Source: Sulfotelmatobacter sp049792875 (GTDB lineage: Bacteria > Acidobacteriota > Terriglobia > Terriglobales > Acidobacteriaceae). From it: a stretch of 16,188 nucleotides of DNA. The position numbers were made by a program, and so were the translations under genes. Below are positions 1-6,796 of the stretch, piece by piece. The notes beneath the pieces were generated by a model that was given only the letters and a program-made list of their open reading frames with translations, made no database searches and had not been told where the DNA came from. Position 1 is the first letter of the stretch; each line of letters starts with the position of its first letter. The DNA lies in contig JBARBI010000309.1 in assembly GCA_049792875.1 (NCBI GenBank), positions 1-16,188 on the forward strand, in the 5' to 3' direction.

Positions 1-44
1 GGCCCGATGCCTGTCCATCTGATTGAGCCTCGGCAGCGAAAACA

Positions 45-92
45 GTCGAGCGTCGCTCGACCGGACAGCCGAGGGCGGCTGTCTCCACCTGA
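45..92. repeat. Double hairpin, GGACAGCC dispersed repeat (copy A)
   Basis: A perfect 8-bp inverted repeat (GTCGAGCG / CGCTCGAC, 1-base loop, 45-61) is followed by GGACAGCC-gagggc-GGCTGTCT (63-84) and the tail CCACCTGA. The block from GGACAGCC to the CCACNTGA tail recurs at 8178-8206 with small changes. That makes it a dispersed palindromic repeat rather than a gene-specific terminator. Confidence 0.65.
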
Positions 93-193
93 CCATGCTC
101 CCGGCGAACCGCCGCTTCGCTCCAGGATGGGAGTATGGATGATTCCGTCGGAATGATTCCGGGGAGTGGTGTCGCGTAGTCCCGAGGGAAATG

Positions 194-216
194 TCTGCGG
201 TAAAATGAAACGCAGA
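194..216. promoter_or_regulatory. Inverted repeat with -10-like core upstream of the first secreted-protein gene
   Basis: TCTGCG and CGCAGA form 6-bp arms around an 11-base A-rich loop that contains TAAAAT (201-206), close to a sigma70 -10 box. It lies about 100 bases before the ATG at 309. No convincing -35 is visible. It could be an operator over a promoter, or a chance hairpin. The rest of 1-296 shows no gene. Confidence 0.25.
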
Positions 217-308
217 ACCCCGCGACCTCCGGCTGAGCGTCGGGTGCGTTTTTCCGCGAGGCCGGGGGACAGTTCGGCGGCGGCGCCGGGCAGCCTTTGT
301 CTTGTCCT

Positions 309-1397
309 ATGAATCGAAGCTACTTGAACCGAAACCTGCTCATGTTGAAATCCGAGTCGCAATCCAAGGTATCCCGATCGAGGCGGAAGATCCGGGCTGT
401 GATTCCGGCGCTGTGCCTGTTGACCGCGTGGTTGACTTTGCCGTCGCTGGCCTCCGCCCAGGCGAACTTCACTCTGACGGCTGCTCCGTTCGCGCCCGAG
501 GCAGTCGCCCCGGGCGGCGTATCGTCTTCCAATATCACGGTTGGAGCGGTCAACAGCTTCAATGGCGACGTCACCCTGAGTTGCCAGGTGTCACCATCGA
601 ATTTAACCTCACCCCCGGCTTGCACCGTGAGTCCAGCGACGGTGACGGCCCCGGCCAGCGCTACGGCCACCCTCACCACCACCGACCTGACCAGTACCGT
701 GGGTTACACCGTCACCATCACGGGCACTGGCACTCCGGGCACGCAGACCACGCCGGCCCTGCAATTGACGGTGCTGGCGGTTACGCCCCAATTCACCATC
801 ACAGTGCTCAAATCGGTGGCGCCAAGCAGCGTCCCTGCCGGCAGCGGGGGTCAAGGAACGATCAATATCAATCCGATTAATGGGTACAGCAGTCCTCTCG
901 ACCCAAACAATCCCAACGGAGGAGTGACGCTGTCGTGCGCCACCATCACGCCGCTGGTCACGATCGCCCCGGTGTGCTCCTTCAACCCGCCATCGCCGAA
1001 AGTGATCGGAACGGTCGTCACCTCGACCCTGACGATCAGCACCTACGGCCCGGTGACGACGGGGTCCTCTACCCTTCCCCGCAGCTTCTATGCGCTATGG
1101 ATGCCTGTGCCCATGCTGGCGCTGGTTGGCCTGGGAGCCGCGGTGGGCGGAAAGCGTTCGCGGAACGCGTGGGGCCTGCTGGCTCTGTTCGTCATCAGCG
1201 GCGCAGTCTTCCTCATGCTGTCGTGCGCCACCAACAACACCACGTCGACGACCACGCCCAACGGAGTGACTCCCAACAACACTTACACCCTCACCGTGAT
1301 GGGCGTCGACGCCGAGGGTGTGATCTCGAGCAACACGGGTTCCACCACGAGCACGAACCCTACGGTCAGCCTGACGGTCACCGCACCAACACCCTGA
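309..1397 (+). CDS. Secreted/membrane Ig-like repeat protein (hypothetical)
   Basis: A 362-residue protein with no assigned function. A basic stretch (about 22-29, SRSRRKIR) and hydrophobic core lead to a likely signal cleavage after ASA (about residue 50). Two Ser/Thr/Pro-rich, beta-sandwich-like units follow (about 52-157 and 161-246). Each carries a VTLSC motif and a second Cys in a CTVSP or CSFNP context, as in bacterial Ig-like repeats. After LPRSFYALW come two hydrophobic helices (about 262-281 and 287-305) with a basic KRSR between them, then a Cys-led Thr/Asn-rich linker and a last beta-rich tail. This arrangement is common in Acidobacteria surface proteins. The ATG at 309 was chosen; the frame stays open to a TTG at 297, and an ATG at 342 would also keep the signal peptide. 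It ends 4 bases before the next gene, so the two are probably cotranscribed. Confidence 0.8.
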   Translation: MNRSYLNRNLLMLKSESQSKVSRSRRKIRAVIPALCLLTAWLTLPSLASAQANFTLTAAPFAPEAVAPGGVSSSNITVGAVNSFNGDVTLSCQVSPSNLTSPPACTVSPATVTAPASATATLTTTDLTSTVGYTVTITGTGTPGTQTTPALQLTVLAVTPQFTITVLKSVAPSSVPAGSGGQGTININPINGYSSPLDPNNPNGGVTLSCATITPLVTIAPVCSFNPPSPKVIGTVVTSTLTISTYGPVTTGSSTLPRSFYALWMPVPMLALVGLGAAVGGKRSRNAWGLLALFVISGAVFLMLSCATNNTTSTTTPNGVTPNNTYTLTVMGVDAEGVISSNTGSTTSTNPTVSLTVTAPTP

Positions 1398-1401
1398 CAT
1401 C

Positions 1402-2148
1402 ATGCGCTCGCTCTGGCATCGCACGCCTCGCGGGCTGTTGCTGACCTTGGCCCTGGGTTCCCTGCTATCGCCAGTAACGGGGAGCGCAGCACCTCGCAAA
1501 GACAAGACAAAGATTCCCGACGTGCGCTGGGATGAGGGCCACCCCGGCTGCACCTTCTCGCGCGGCGACGACGGCAAATTCCGCTACGGACTATGGTCCG
1601 ACGAGGTTGGCATCACGCTGGCGGTCGATTCCCAGGAACTGGAAAAAGTTCACCGGCGGCATCAGCCGTTCTTTGCGGTGCTGCTCGACCTGCGCTACCG
1701 CGGCCAGGGCGCACTCGAGGTCAGCATTGAAAATATCTCTCTTGAGTTCGTCAAGCATTTCAAGGTGGTTCAGACTTCACTCGATCCAGATTCGTTCTCT
1801 GAAAAAGTGCAGAACGACGCCGACGAACTGGATCATCAGACGGCGCGCGAAGTGGAAAAGCATCCGGAACAGAAAGAGGCGAAAGAAGCGTACATGAAGG
1901 CCTTCCTGAAAGACTCGGCCGAGTTGCAGGAATTCGTGGGCAAGAGCAGTCTGCGGCCGACACGTCTGGGCCCGGGCAATCCGGAGACCGCGGGGTGGGT
2001 CCTGTTCAGCACCGACAGCAAGTGGATCAACGGCTGGAAAAAGCAGGAAGAATTCATCCTGCGCGTGCCACTCGACGGAAAAATGTTCGAGTTTCCCTTC
2101 AAGCTCCCGCCGAAGCCCGGGGACGTGATGCTGCGGAAGCGGCAATGA
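1402..2148 (+). CDS. Secreted hypothetical protein
   Basis: 248 residues. The N-terminus has two Arg-containing turns, a hydrophobic core (about 11-23) and a likely cleavage after GSA/A near residue 29, so the product is exported. The mature part starts lysine-rich, then has a beta-rich section (about 60-125), a charged helical section (about 135-183, rich in Glu/Lys/Asp) and a short basic C-terminus (LRKRQ). Only one Cys (about 50) is present. I do not recognise the family. Four bases separate it from the Ig-like gene upstream, so a shared transcript and a joint envelope role are likely. It is convergent with the CBS-domain gene, with 28 bases between the stops. Confidence 0.8.
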   Translation: MRSLWHRTPRGLLLTLALGSLLSPVTGSAAPRKDKTKIPDVRWDEGHPGCTFSRGDDGKFRYGLWSDEVGITLAVDSQELEKVHRRHQPFFAVLLDLRYRGQGALEVSIENISLEFVKHFKVVQTSLDPDSFSEKVQNDADELDHQTAREVEKHPEQKEAKEAYMKAFLKDSAELQEFVGKSSLRPTRLGPGNPETAGWVLFSTDSKWINGWKKQEEFILRVPLDGKMFEFPFKLPPKPGDVMLRKRQ

Positions 2149-2176
2149 ATCGGCTTCCGGCCTCCGAGGAAGCCAG

Positions 2177-2587
2177 CTACGATGCTGCGCGGCGCGACTG
2201 GCGCTCGATTTCGGCCGCCTGGTGCATGAGAATATCGCGCAGAGAGACCAGCCCCTTCAAGTCCTTGCCGTCGACGATGGGCAGATGGCGAAATCCGAAT
2301 TCCCGCATGATGAACAGGCATTCCTCGACGCTCTCGTCGGCGGCGACGGCGCGCGGGTTCGCGGTCATCACTTCGGACACGGCCGTGGTTCCCGGCGTGC
2401 GGCCTACGGCCACCACGCGATTCATGATGTCGCGCTCGGAGAGGATTCCCGTCAGTTGTCCGTTGCGCAACACGGGAAGGGCGCCAATATTGTGCTCCAT
2501 CATGAAACGCGCCGCCTCCAGGACGGTACGCGTGGCCTCGACGGAATACACCTTACGGTCTTTCACCAGATCGCGGAGAGTGGTCAT
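2177..2587 (-). CDS. Tandem CBS-domain protein
   Basis: 136 residues, made almost entirely of two CBS domains (about 5-60 and 70-125), the usual size of stand-alone CBS-pair proteins. Each domain ends in the nucleotide-ligand motif GxxSxRD: GILSERD (47-53) and GLVSLRD (112-118). Such pairs form a Bateman module that binds adenosine nucleotides or related ligands in the cytoplasm and acts as an energy sensor or regulator. No effector domain is attached, so the partner is unknown. The start is well supported: AAGGAG lies 6 bases before the ATG. The closing helix is basic (IERQSRRAAS). Confidence 0.92.
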   Translation of the reverse strand: MTTLRDLVKDRKVYSVEATRTVLEAARFMMEHNIGALPVLRNGQLTGILSERDIMNRVVAVGRTPGTTAVSEVMTANPRAVAADESVEECLFIMREFGFRHLPIVDGKDLKGLVSLRDILMHQAAEIERQSRRAAS

Positions 2588-2692
2588 GGATTACTCCTTC
2601 GGCACAGCGAAACCTGCGGGATTCGGTCAGGCCCCACGGCCCGCCGATTACGGTGGGCAATACTTTATCACAGGCGGGCCCTCATCATGGGG

Positions 2693-2757
2693 GGCGAAAG
2701 CTCGGGTGGGGCGGGTGCCCCATTTCTCGCGTTCTTTGCGAGAAGTGGAGCTTTCGC
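2693..2757. repeat. Palindromic three-way-junction repeat
   Basis: An outer 10-bp perfect stem, GCGAAAGCTC (2694-2703) with GAGCTTTCGC (2748-2757), encloses two further hairpins: TGGGGC-gggt-GCCCCA (2707-2722) and TTCTCGC-gttcttt-GCGAGAA (2724-2744). Drawn as one fold this is a clean three-way junction. It sits between the divergently spaced minus-strand genes at 2177 and 2787, where no gene is seen. The compact form and the lack of a T-tract suggest a dispersed palindromic element rather than a simple terminator. Confidence 0.7.
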
Positions 2758-2786
2758 GCCGTACTTTCTTAATCCTGTGAAGTGCG

Positions 2787-3227
2787 TTATTGCAGGTGAT
2801 TCAGCCGGGCGGGAGTCGCGTCGGCGGTGCTGCTGTCGGAACGTGGAGTCATCGACACCACGATGTACTCGCGCTCCTTGCTGTCGAGATCTTCCACGCG
2901 TAGCAACATTTTGTCCTTCTGCAGGCGAAATTGCGCCCGCTCGCCCAGCGGCAAAAGCACCGGATGTTTCTCATCGCGCGGACGGATGTGATAGGTGACC
3001 CTTTCGCCCTGCAAGACATATTCCTGGCAAAGCAGTTCCGGCGTCTTCTGGCTACCGGCGTCCGTGCCCAGCACTTCGCCGGCAACACTGCTGGCGTCTT
3101 TCTGCGCCACGCCACACTGCACCGAATCCATCAGCAACAGGTTTCCGGTCTGATAGGGCTTCGGATCTTTCGCATACCCCGCAGAAGCCAGGGCGACGAC
3201 CGCACACAGCATCCATTTTGAACGCAT
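2787..3227 (-). CDS. Small secreted hypothetical protein
   Basis: 146 residues from the ATG at 3227. The open frame continues 16 codons upstream, but this ATG directly precedes a textbook signal peptide (basic MRSK, hydrophobic core, cleavage near GYA at about 19). The mature protein is about 127 residues, predicted beta-rich, with two cysteines (38 and 67) in CGV and LCQEY contexts that could form a disulfide. The opening of the mature chain (PYQTGNLLLMDSVQCG) is of a kind I associate with small exported acidobacterial proteins, but I cannot name a function. A GGGGG-containing stretch about 8 bases upstream is a weak ribosome site. A 14-bp palindrome lies about 80 bases upstream. Confidence 0.75.
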   Translation of the reverse strand: MRSKWMLCAVVALASAGYAKDPKPYQTGNLLLMDSVQCGVAQKDASSVAGEVLGTDAGSQKTPELLCQEYVLQGERVTYHIRPRDEKHPVLLPLGERAQFRLQKDKMLLRVEDLDSKEREYIVVSMTPRSDSSTADATPARLNHLQ

Positions 3228-3308
3228 AACCCGTACCCCCAGAAAATCACGCCCACGCACTGGAAGCCAAGGCAAAGGAGTTCCTTAGCTGTGGGTATTT
3301 TTCTACGC

Positions 3309-3322
3309 CTTGGGCGCCCAAG
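3309..3322. promoter_or_regulatory. Perfect 14-bp palindrome, candidate operator
   Basis: CTTGGGCGCCCAAG is fully self-complementary. It lies in the gap between aroA's 3' end and the start of the minus-strand secreted-protein gene, about 80 bases upstream of that gene's ATG. It could be a dimeric-regulator operator. A hairpin CAGTAA / TTACTG (3334-3356) lies just beside it and may be part of the aroA 3' end. Confidence 0.35.
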
Positions 3323-3421
3323 ACAGGTCACCGCAGTAATAACCCGGATGTTACTGTCGCAGATTGGAGAAAGGAATTGGATCGTGAGGCGATAGCTGAC
3401 GGCGGCTGTTCCCACATCCGC

Positions 3422-4726
3422 CTATCGTTCGGTGAGCTCTTCGAGAGTCTGAAAGAAGGCGGGGTAGGAGATCGCGGCGGATTCCGCCCCGCGAATCAGG
3501 GTCTCGCCGTCGGCCCGCAAGGCCGCGACGGCGAAGGCCATCGCGATGCGATGATCACCGAACGAATCGAGCTCGGCGCCGTGGAGCGTCTGCCCTCCGG
3601 GAATCTTCAGCCCGTCTTCGCGGTCTTCCACCTGCGCCCCCATCAATCGCAAGTTCGCAGCCACGGCCGCGATGCGGTCCGATTCCTTCACGCGAAGTTC
3701 CCGGGCGTCGCGCACCTCGATTCCCAGCGCGGTAAAGGGAGCGATCGCCGCCAGCACGGGAATCTCATCGATCAGCGCGGCCGAGTCGGCTCCAGCGATG
3801 GTGGCGCCCTTGAGGCTGCCGCCTTCGATCTGCAGCGAACCGACCAACTCGCCGTGAATCTCATCGAGTTGTGTCACCGAGATGCGCAATCCCAATTGCA
3901 TCAGGATGTCGAGCAGGCGGGCGCGCGTGGGATTCATCAGAAGATTGGGGATGATCAGCTGCGAGCCAGGAAACAATGCTGCCGCGCATAGAAAAAAGGC
4001 GGCGCTCGACAGGTCGCCCGGGATGCGGGCTTCAATCCCCCGCAGGCGCTGGTCGCCGCGAATGCGCAGTTCATTTCCGGCGCCTCTGCTCTTACGCGCC
4101 AACTGCGCCCCAAAGGCGCGCAGCGCCACTTCGCCGTGATCGCGGGTGCGTAGAGGTTCTTCGATGCGCGTCTCGCCATCGGCGAACAGTCCTGCGAACA
4201 GCAGACACGATTTCACCTGGGCGCTGGCCACCGGCATGGTGTAGTCAATGGCCTTCAGAGTCGTGCCCGCGATGCGCAGCGGAGGCTTTCCCTCTTGCGC
4301 TGCAATCTGCGCACCCATGGCCGTGAGCGGCGTGATCACACGTGCCATGGGACGGCGGGAGAGCGATTCGTCCCCCACCATTTCGCTGGTGAAGTTCTGC
4401 CCGGCGACGATGCCGCTGAGCATCCGCATCGTAGAACCCGAGTTGCCGCAATCGAGCACGCCGGCCGGAGCAGCCAGCGACGGGCCGCGCCCCTTTATTT
4501 CGATGGTGTTGCCGTCTTTACGTTCCCACGACACGCCGAGAGAGCGCATGCAACCGAGGGTGCTGGCGCAGTCGGCGCCGGTCGAGTAGTTTTCAAGACG
4601 CGAGGGTCCCTCGGCGATGCCCGCCAGCATGGCGTAGCGGTGGGAGATGGATTTGTCCCCGGGCAGTTGGACGCTGCCGCGCACATTGCGCGCGGGACGC
4701 ACGGTCACCTGCGAGCCGTTTTTCAT
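3422..4726 (-). CDS. aroA: 3-phosphoshikimate 1-carboxyvinyltransferase (EPSP synthase)
   Basis: 434 residues, full length. It transfers the enolpyruvyl group of PEP to shikimate-3-phosphate in the chorismate pathway, in the cytoplasm. Visible family motifs are LPGDKSISHR (21-30, Lys25), CGNSGSTMR (93-101), RRPMARV (124-130), SAQVKS (168-173), MNPTR (264-268), the catalytic-Asp region LIDEIP (318-323), RVKESDRI (345-352) and DHRIAM (391-396). SAQVKS and MNPTR resemble the Bacillus/Agrobacterium (class II-like) group more than E. coli. The Gly at 97 in the PEP-site loop is kept, so that position does not show the Ala change of the CP4 enzyme. No Shine-Dalgarno is visible; TATATT lies 9 bases before the ATG, so the mRNA may be leaderless. 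No other shikimate gene is nearby. Confidence 0.97.
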   Translation of the reverse strand: MKNGSQVTVRPARNVRGSVQLPGDKSISHRYAMLAGIAEGPSRLENYSTGADCASTLGCMRSLGVSWERKDGNTIEIKGRGPSLAAPAGVLDCGNSGSTMRMLSGIVAGQNFTSEMVGDESLSRRPMARVITPLTAMGAQIAAQEGKPPLRIAGTTLKAIDYTMPVASAQVKSCLLFAGLFADGETRIEEPLRTRDHGEVALRAFGAQLARKSRGAGNELRIRGDQRLRGIEARIPGDLSSAAFFLCAAALFPGSQLIIPNLLMNPTRARLLDILMQLGLRISVTQLDEIHGELVGSLQIEGGSLKGATIAGADSAALIDEIPVLAAIAPFTALGIEVRDARELRVKESDRIAAVAANLRLMGAQVEDREDGLKIPGGQTLHGAELDSFGDHRIAMAFAVAALRADGETLIRGAESAAISYPAFFQTLEELTER

Positions 4727-4765
4727 TCTGAGATCAATATAGCGGAATCAACGAGCCCCGTAGCC

Positions 4766-4838
4766 CTGGACGCATTCGTCCGGGCGGTGGGGGCGACGCA
4801 GCCGAAAACGCGGGCGGACGAATGCGTCCGCCCCTACG
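4766..4838. repeat. GGACGCATTCGTCC paired palindromic element (copy 1)
   Basis: The left arm GGACGCATTCGTCC (4768-4781) is itself a hairpin (GGACG / CGTCC, CATT loop). The right arm GGACGAATGCGTCC (4815-4828) is its exact reverse complement. The arms are set about 33 bases apart and the unit ends in GCCCCTACGTG. A diverged second copy lies at 7651-7730. The layout is like a REPIN, meaning two REP-type palindromes in inverted orientation. Its right end covers the stop codon of the minus-strand gene at 4834. Confidence 0.8.
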
Positions 4839-5250
4839 TGTGCTGGGCCAGCGCCTTGGCTTCAGCGGCGGCCTCTTTGAGGATGTTGGCCGGGACTTCT
4901 TTCATGGTTACGCTGAACTCGAACATGGGCGTTTCGGTGCCGCGGCCCCAGCGCGCTACTTCCCAGTGAGCGCGGACGAACTTCACGTCCGCCTGCGCGG
5001 TCAGATCGAGCAGCAGGGGAGACTCGGCGCAATAGAACTTCTGGGGGAATGCCGCGACGGACTTCGCGCCCCACGTCGCGCCGTCGGCCGATCCGTAGAT
5101 GCTGACGTCGAGCGATTCCTGCTCGATGATCTGGGTGATAACAAGAGTCACTAGAAAGACCCGACTCGACGCACCGCTGACGTCCGCGGCCTCGCCGTCG
5201 CCTTTGGCGCTAACCACAGTCTTCGGAGGAATCAGAACCTTATCAATCAT
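4834..5250 (-). CDS. Conserved-looking hypothetical protein
   Basis: 138 residues, no signal peptide or membrane helix. The predicted structure is mostly beta (VFLVTLVITQI, LDVSIYGSADG, DVKFVRAHWEV, MFEFSVTMKEV) with a closing Ala-rich helix (about 121-136). The SxDGxxWG turn and alternating strands suggest a small beta-sandwich, but I do not recognise the family. There is no Shine-Dalgarno; TGTTAGAAT, an extended -10-like sequence, ends 9 bases before the ATG, consistent with a leaderless mRNA. The TAG stop lies inside the palindromic repeat that follows, so the last codons may have been reshaped by the repeat. Confidence 0.7.
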   Translation of the reverse strand: MIDKVLIPPKTVVSAKGDGEAADVSGASSRVFLVTLVITQIIEQESLDVSIYGSADGATWGAKSVAAFPQKFYCAESPLLLDLTAQADVKFVRAHWEVARWGRGTETPMFEFSVTMKEVPANILKEAAAEAKALAQHT

Positions 5251-5382
5251 GGCGAGAGGATTCTAACAAATCCGAGTCTTCCAGGCGCCACCGCGTAGCG
5301 GGGAAGGAGCGCCGTCGAACGAAAATCCGCGTAAGGGATTGAGCCTTGGTGTAGGTCGTTGAAAGTTCGTCGAACGGCCCTG

Positions 5383-5484
5383 CGAGGCTCTAGGACGGGC
5401 GATCTTCTTGCTGATGAACCTTACCCCTGCCCCGGCACAGATCGTCGCCGCCAGGGCCATTTCCGGCTCGGGAAAGGGCACCCT
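5383..5484 (-). pseudogene. Possible PEP-CTERM-like C-terminal remnant
   Basis: In one minus-strand frame this stretch reads VPFPEPE, then a short hydrophobic run (MALAATICAGAGVRFI), then a basic cluster (SKKIARPR). That is the order of a PEP-CTERM sorting tail (Pro-Glu-Pro, transmembrane helix, basic end). No secreted protein body precedes it and the frame continues for about 40 unlikely residues, so if real it is a decayed fragment. The rest of 5251-5579 shows no gene. Confidence 0.2.
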
Positions 5485-5500
5485 AGGCAACGATCGGCAC

Positions 5501-5516
5501 CCTCCCAGCCGGGAGG
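5501..5516. other. Perfect 6-bp hairpin
   Basis: CCTCCC-agcc-GGGAGG. It lies between the VOC-protein gene and the 138-residue hypothetical gene. It has no T-tract on either strand, so a rho-independent terminator is not well supported. Confidence 0.3.
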
Positions 5517-5549
5517 CTGAACAAACCGTTTTATACGTACATACAGGGA

Positions 5550-5563
5550 GTACAATATTGTAC
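5550..5563. promoter_or_regulatory. GTACAATATTGTAC palindrome, candidate operator
   Basis: A perfect 14-bp palindrome flanked on both sides by TACGTAC (5534-5540 and 5561-5567), in an AT-rich island just past the VOC gene's stop. The only downstream gene on the minus strand starts 300 bases away. It resembles the operators of autoregulated small systems, but no such system is present here. Confidence 0.4.
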
Positions 5564-5579
5564 GTACTTTTATGAATTC

Positions 5580-6479
5580 CTACTCCGACGGATGGGGTCC
5601 GGTGAAATCGCTGCAACACGGTTTCTGCGAGGGCTTGAAGTCCATCAGTTCCACGCGCACCAGGTCAGGGTCGTACAGATTGAGCTGCCACTTGCCGTCC
5701 TTACCCAACTCCGCTTTCTCCTCGCCGTGGGCTTTCCAGCCGTGCGATTCCAGCATGGCCTGCGCCTTCTTCATGTCGGCAACGCCGAGCGAGATGTGGT
5801 TCATCACTCCGGTCAGTTGCAAATCGGGATGTTCGGGCTGGTTCAACATGTACTCCAGCCAGTCGGTGCCGTCGGGAACCTGCAGGGCGACCCAGTCGGT
5901 CTTATCGTCCTTCATCCCGCCGTGCCAGTAGGGCCGGAACCCGAGGATGTCGCGGTAGAAGTGGTCTTCAGCTTCGCGGTGGTAGACCAGGAAGCCGGCG
6001 TGAATCATGTGGCGCGAAGCCGCGGAAGCCGGTGGCGGCGCGGCCTCGGCCTTGCCGCGTTCCACGAACTCAACGCGATGTCCTTCCGGGTCATTCACGA
6101 AAAAGAAAAGGCTGTGATCGGATCGCCCCTGAATCTGCGGCACCTGGATGCCTTGTGCCGTCAAATACTTCCGCAGCGCAATGATGTTGTCGGTCGCGAG
6201 GGCTACGTGATCCATACGGTCGGTGGACTTGGGATCAGCCGCGGGACTGTAGCCGACCCACTGCATGCCCACGAGGTATCGCAGGGTGCCGCCGGGCTCG
6301 ACCGGATCGGCGGGGGCGAGACCGAGTACGTCGCCGTACAGCTTTTTCACGCCGTCGGGAGCGGTAGTGTAGAACGATACGTGGTCAACGCCGAGAATGT
6401 GCGGACGCTGGGCGGGAGTCTGACCGTGGGCCCAGATCTGGAACGCGGTGAAAGCGAGGATGACGGCAAGTTTTTTCAT
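5580..6479 (-). CDS. Secreted two-domain VOC (glyoxalase/dioxygenase-fold) protein
   Basis: 299 residues. A short signal peptide (MKKLAVILAF core, cleavage near AHG, about 19) implies export. Two vicinal-oxygen-chelate domains follow: about 28-141 and 158-283, joined by an Ala/Pro linker (144-156). Candidate metal ligands sit in VDHVSFY (His33), MDHVALA (His91) and RVEFVE (Glu137) in the first domain, and IHAGF (His160), MNHISLG (His228) and RVELMD (Glu277) in the second. The DPEGHRVEF and DPDLVRVEL strands are typical of the fold. The substrate cannot be read from sequence, and an exported member is less usual than a cytosolic one. A GAGG lies about 7 bases before the ATG. The C-terminus carries a Cys pair (PCCSD). 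Confidence 0.85.
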   Translation of the reverse strand: MKKLAVILAFTAFQIWAHGQTPAQRPHILGVDHVSFYTTAPDGVKKLYGDVLGLAPADPVEPGGTLRYLVGMQWVGYSPAADPKSTDRMDHVALATDNIIALRKYLTAQGIQVPQIQGRSDHSLFFFVNDPEGHRVEFVERGKAEAAPPPASAASRHMIHAGFLVYHREAEDHFYRDILGFRPYWHGGMKDDKTDWVALQVPDGTDWLEYMLNQPEHPDLQLTGVMNHISLGVADMKKAQAMLESHGWKAHGEEKAELGKDGKWQLNLYDPDLVRVELMDFKPSQKPCCSDFTGPHPSE

Positions 6480-6510
6480 GGCGTCCTCGATTCTATGCCA
6501 AGCGGACTAC

Positions 6511-6563
6511 CGGGCTGAAGCCCGTGTTGATTTGCGTGCTTTGACGCGGCGCTGAAGCGCCGC
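6511..6563. repeat. CTGAAG twin-hairpin repeat
   Basis: Two hairpins share the same CTGAAG centre but different stems: CGGGCTGAAGCCCG (6511-6524) and GCGGCGCTGAAGCGCC plus GC (6546-6563). They are set 21 bases apart, between the VOC gene start and a tandem array. Equal loops with compensating stems point to a structured dispersed repeat, not coding DNA. Confidence 0.65.
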
Positions 6564-6570
6564 TCTTCCA

Positions 6571-6695
6571 CGGTTGTGCGAGGGTTCCCAGGTTGTGCGT
6601 CGGGTCGCATGGGTGTGGGGGTTCGCATGGTGTGCGGGTTCGCATGGTGTGCACGGGTTCGAATGGGTATGCGCGGGTTGACCGGTTGTGCATAG
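6571..6695. repeat. Degenerate tandem repeat, about 17-20-base unit
   Basis: About six imperfect units of the form GGGTTCGCATGGTGTGC follow one another, the best two at about 6619-6652. Unit length drifts from 16 to 21 bases and bases are often substituted. On the minus strand it can be read as a His/Pro/Thr-rich peptide, but the units are not a fixed multiple of three and no gene signals surround it. Confidence 0.65.
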
Positions 6696-6730
6696 ACTCG
6701 CACTTTTCTGCACGACCCAAAACAAAGCAG

Positions 6731-6751
6731 ATTCCTCGCTTCGCGCGGAAT
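6731..6751. repeat. ATTCC...GGAAT hairpin, likely dispersed repeat
   Basis: ATTCC-t-CGC-ttc-GCG-c-GGAAT folds with one internal mismatch. It is followed by GACAA and lies about 45 bases from the end of the alpha/beta hydrolase gene. The type is similar to short repeats scattered in related genomes. No second copy is present in this window. Confidence 0.45.
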
Positions 6752-6796
6752 GACAAGGGGAGCGTGTCGCAGTTTTGCACTCTCAACTTTGCACCT

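Noticed and set aside
5263..5619. 118-codon minus-strand open frame overlapping the VOC gene
   Set aside because: It overlaps a well-supported gene, has no ribosome site and mixed unlikely composition. Only the PEP-like piece is kept as a low-confidence remnant.
5592..6518. 308-codon plus-strand frame opposite the VOC gene
   Set aside because: GC-rich antisense shadow; the minus frame carries both VOC domains.
6650..6670. tRNA T-arm-like GGGTTCGAAT
   Set aside because: It is part of the tandem repeat; no acceptor, D or anticodon stems can be drawn around it.
6571..6695. CRISPR array
   Set aside because: The units are adjacent and degenerate with no spacers, and no cas gene is present.
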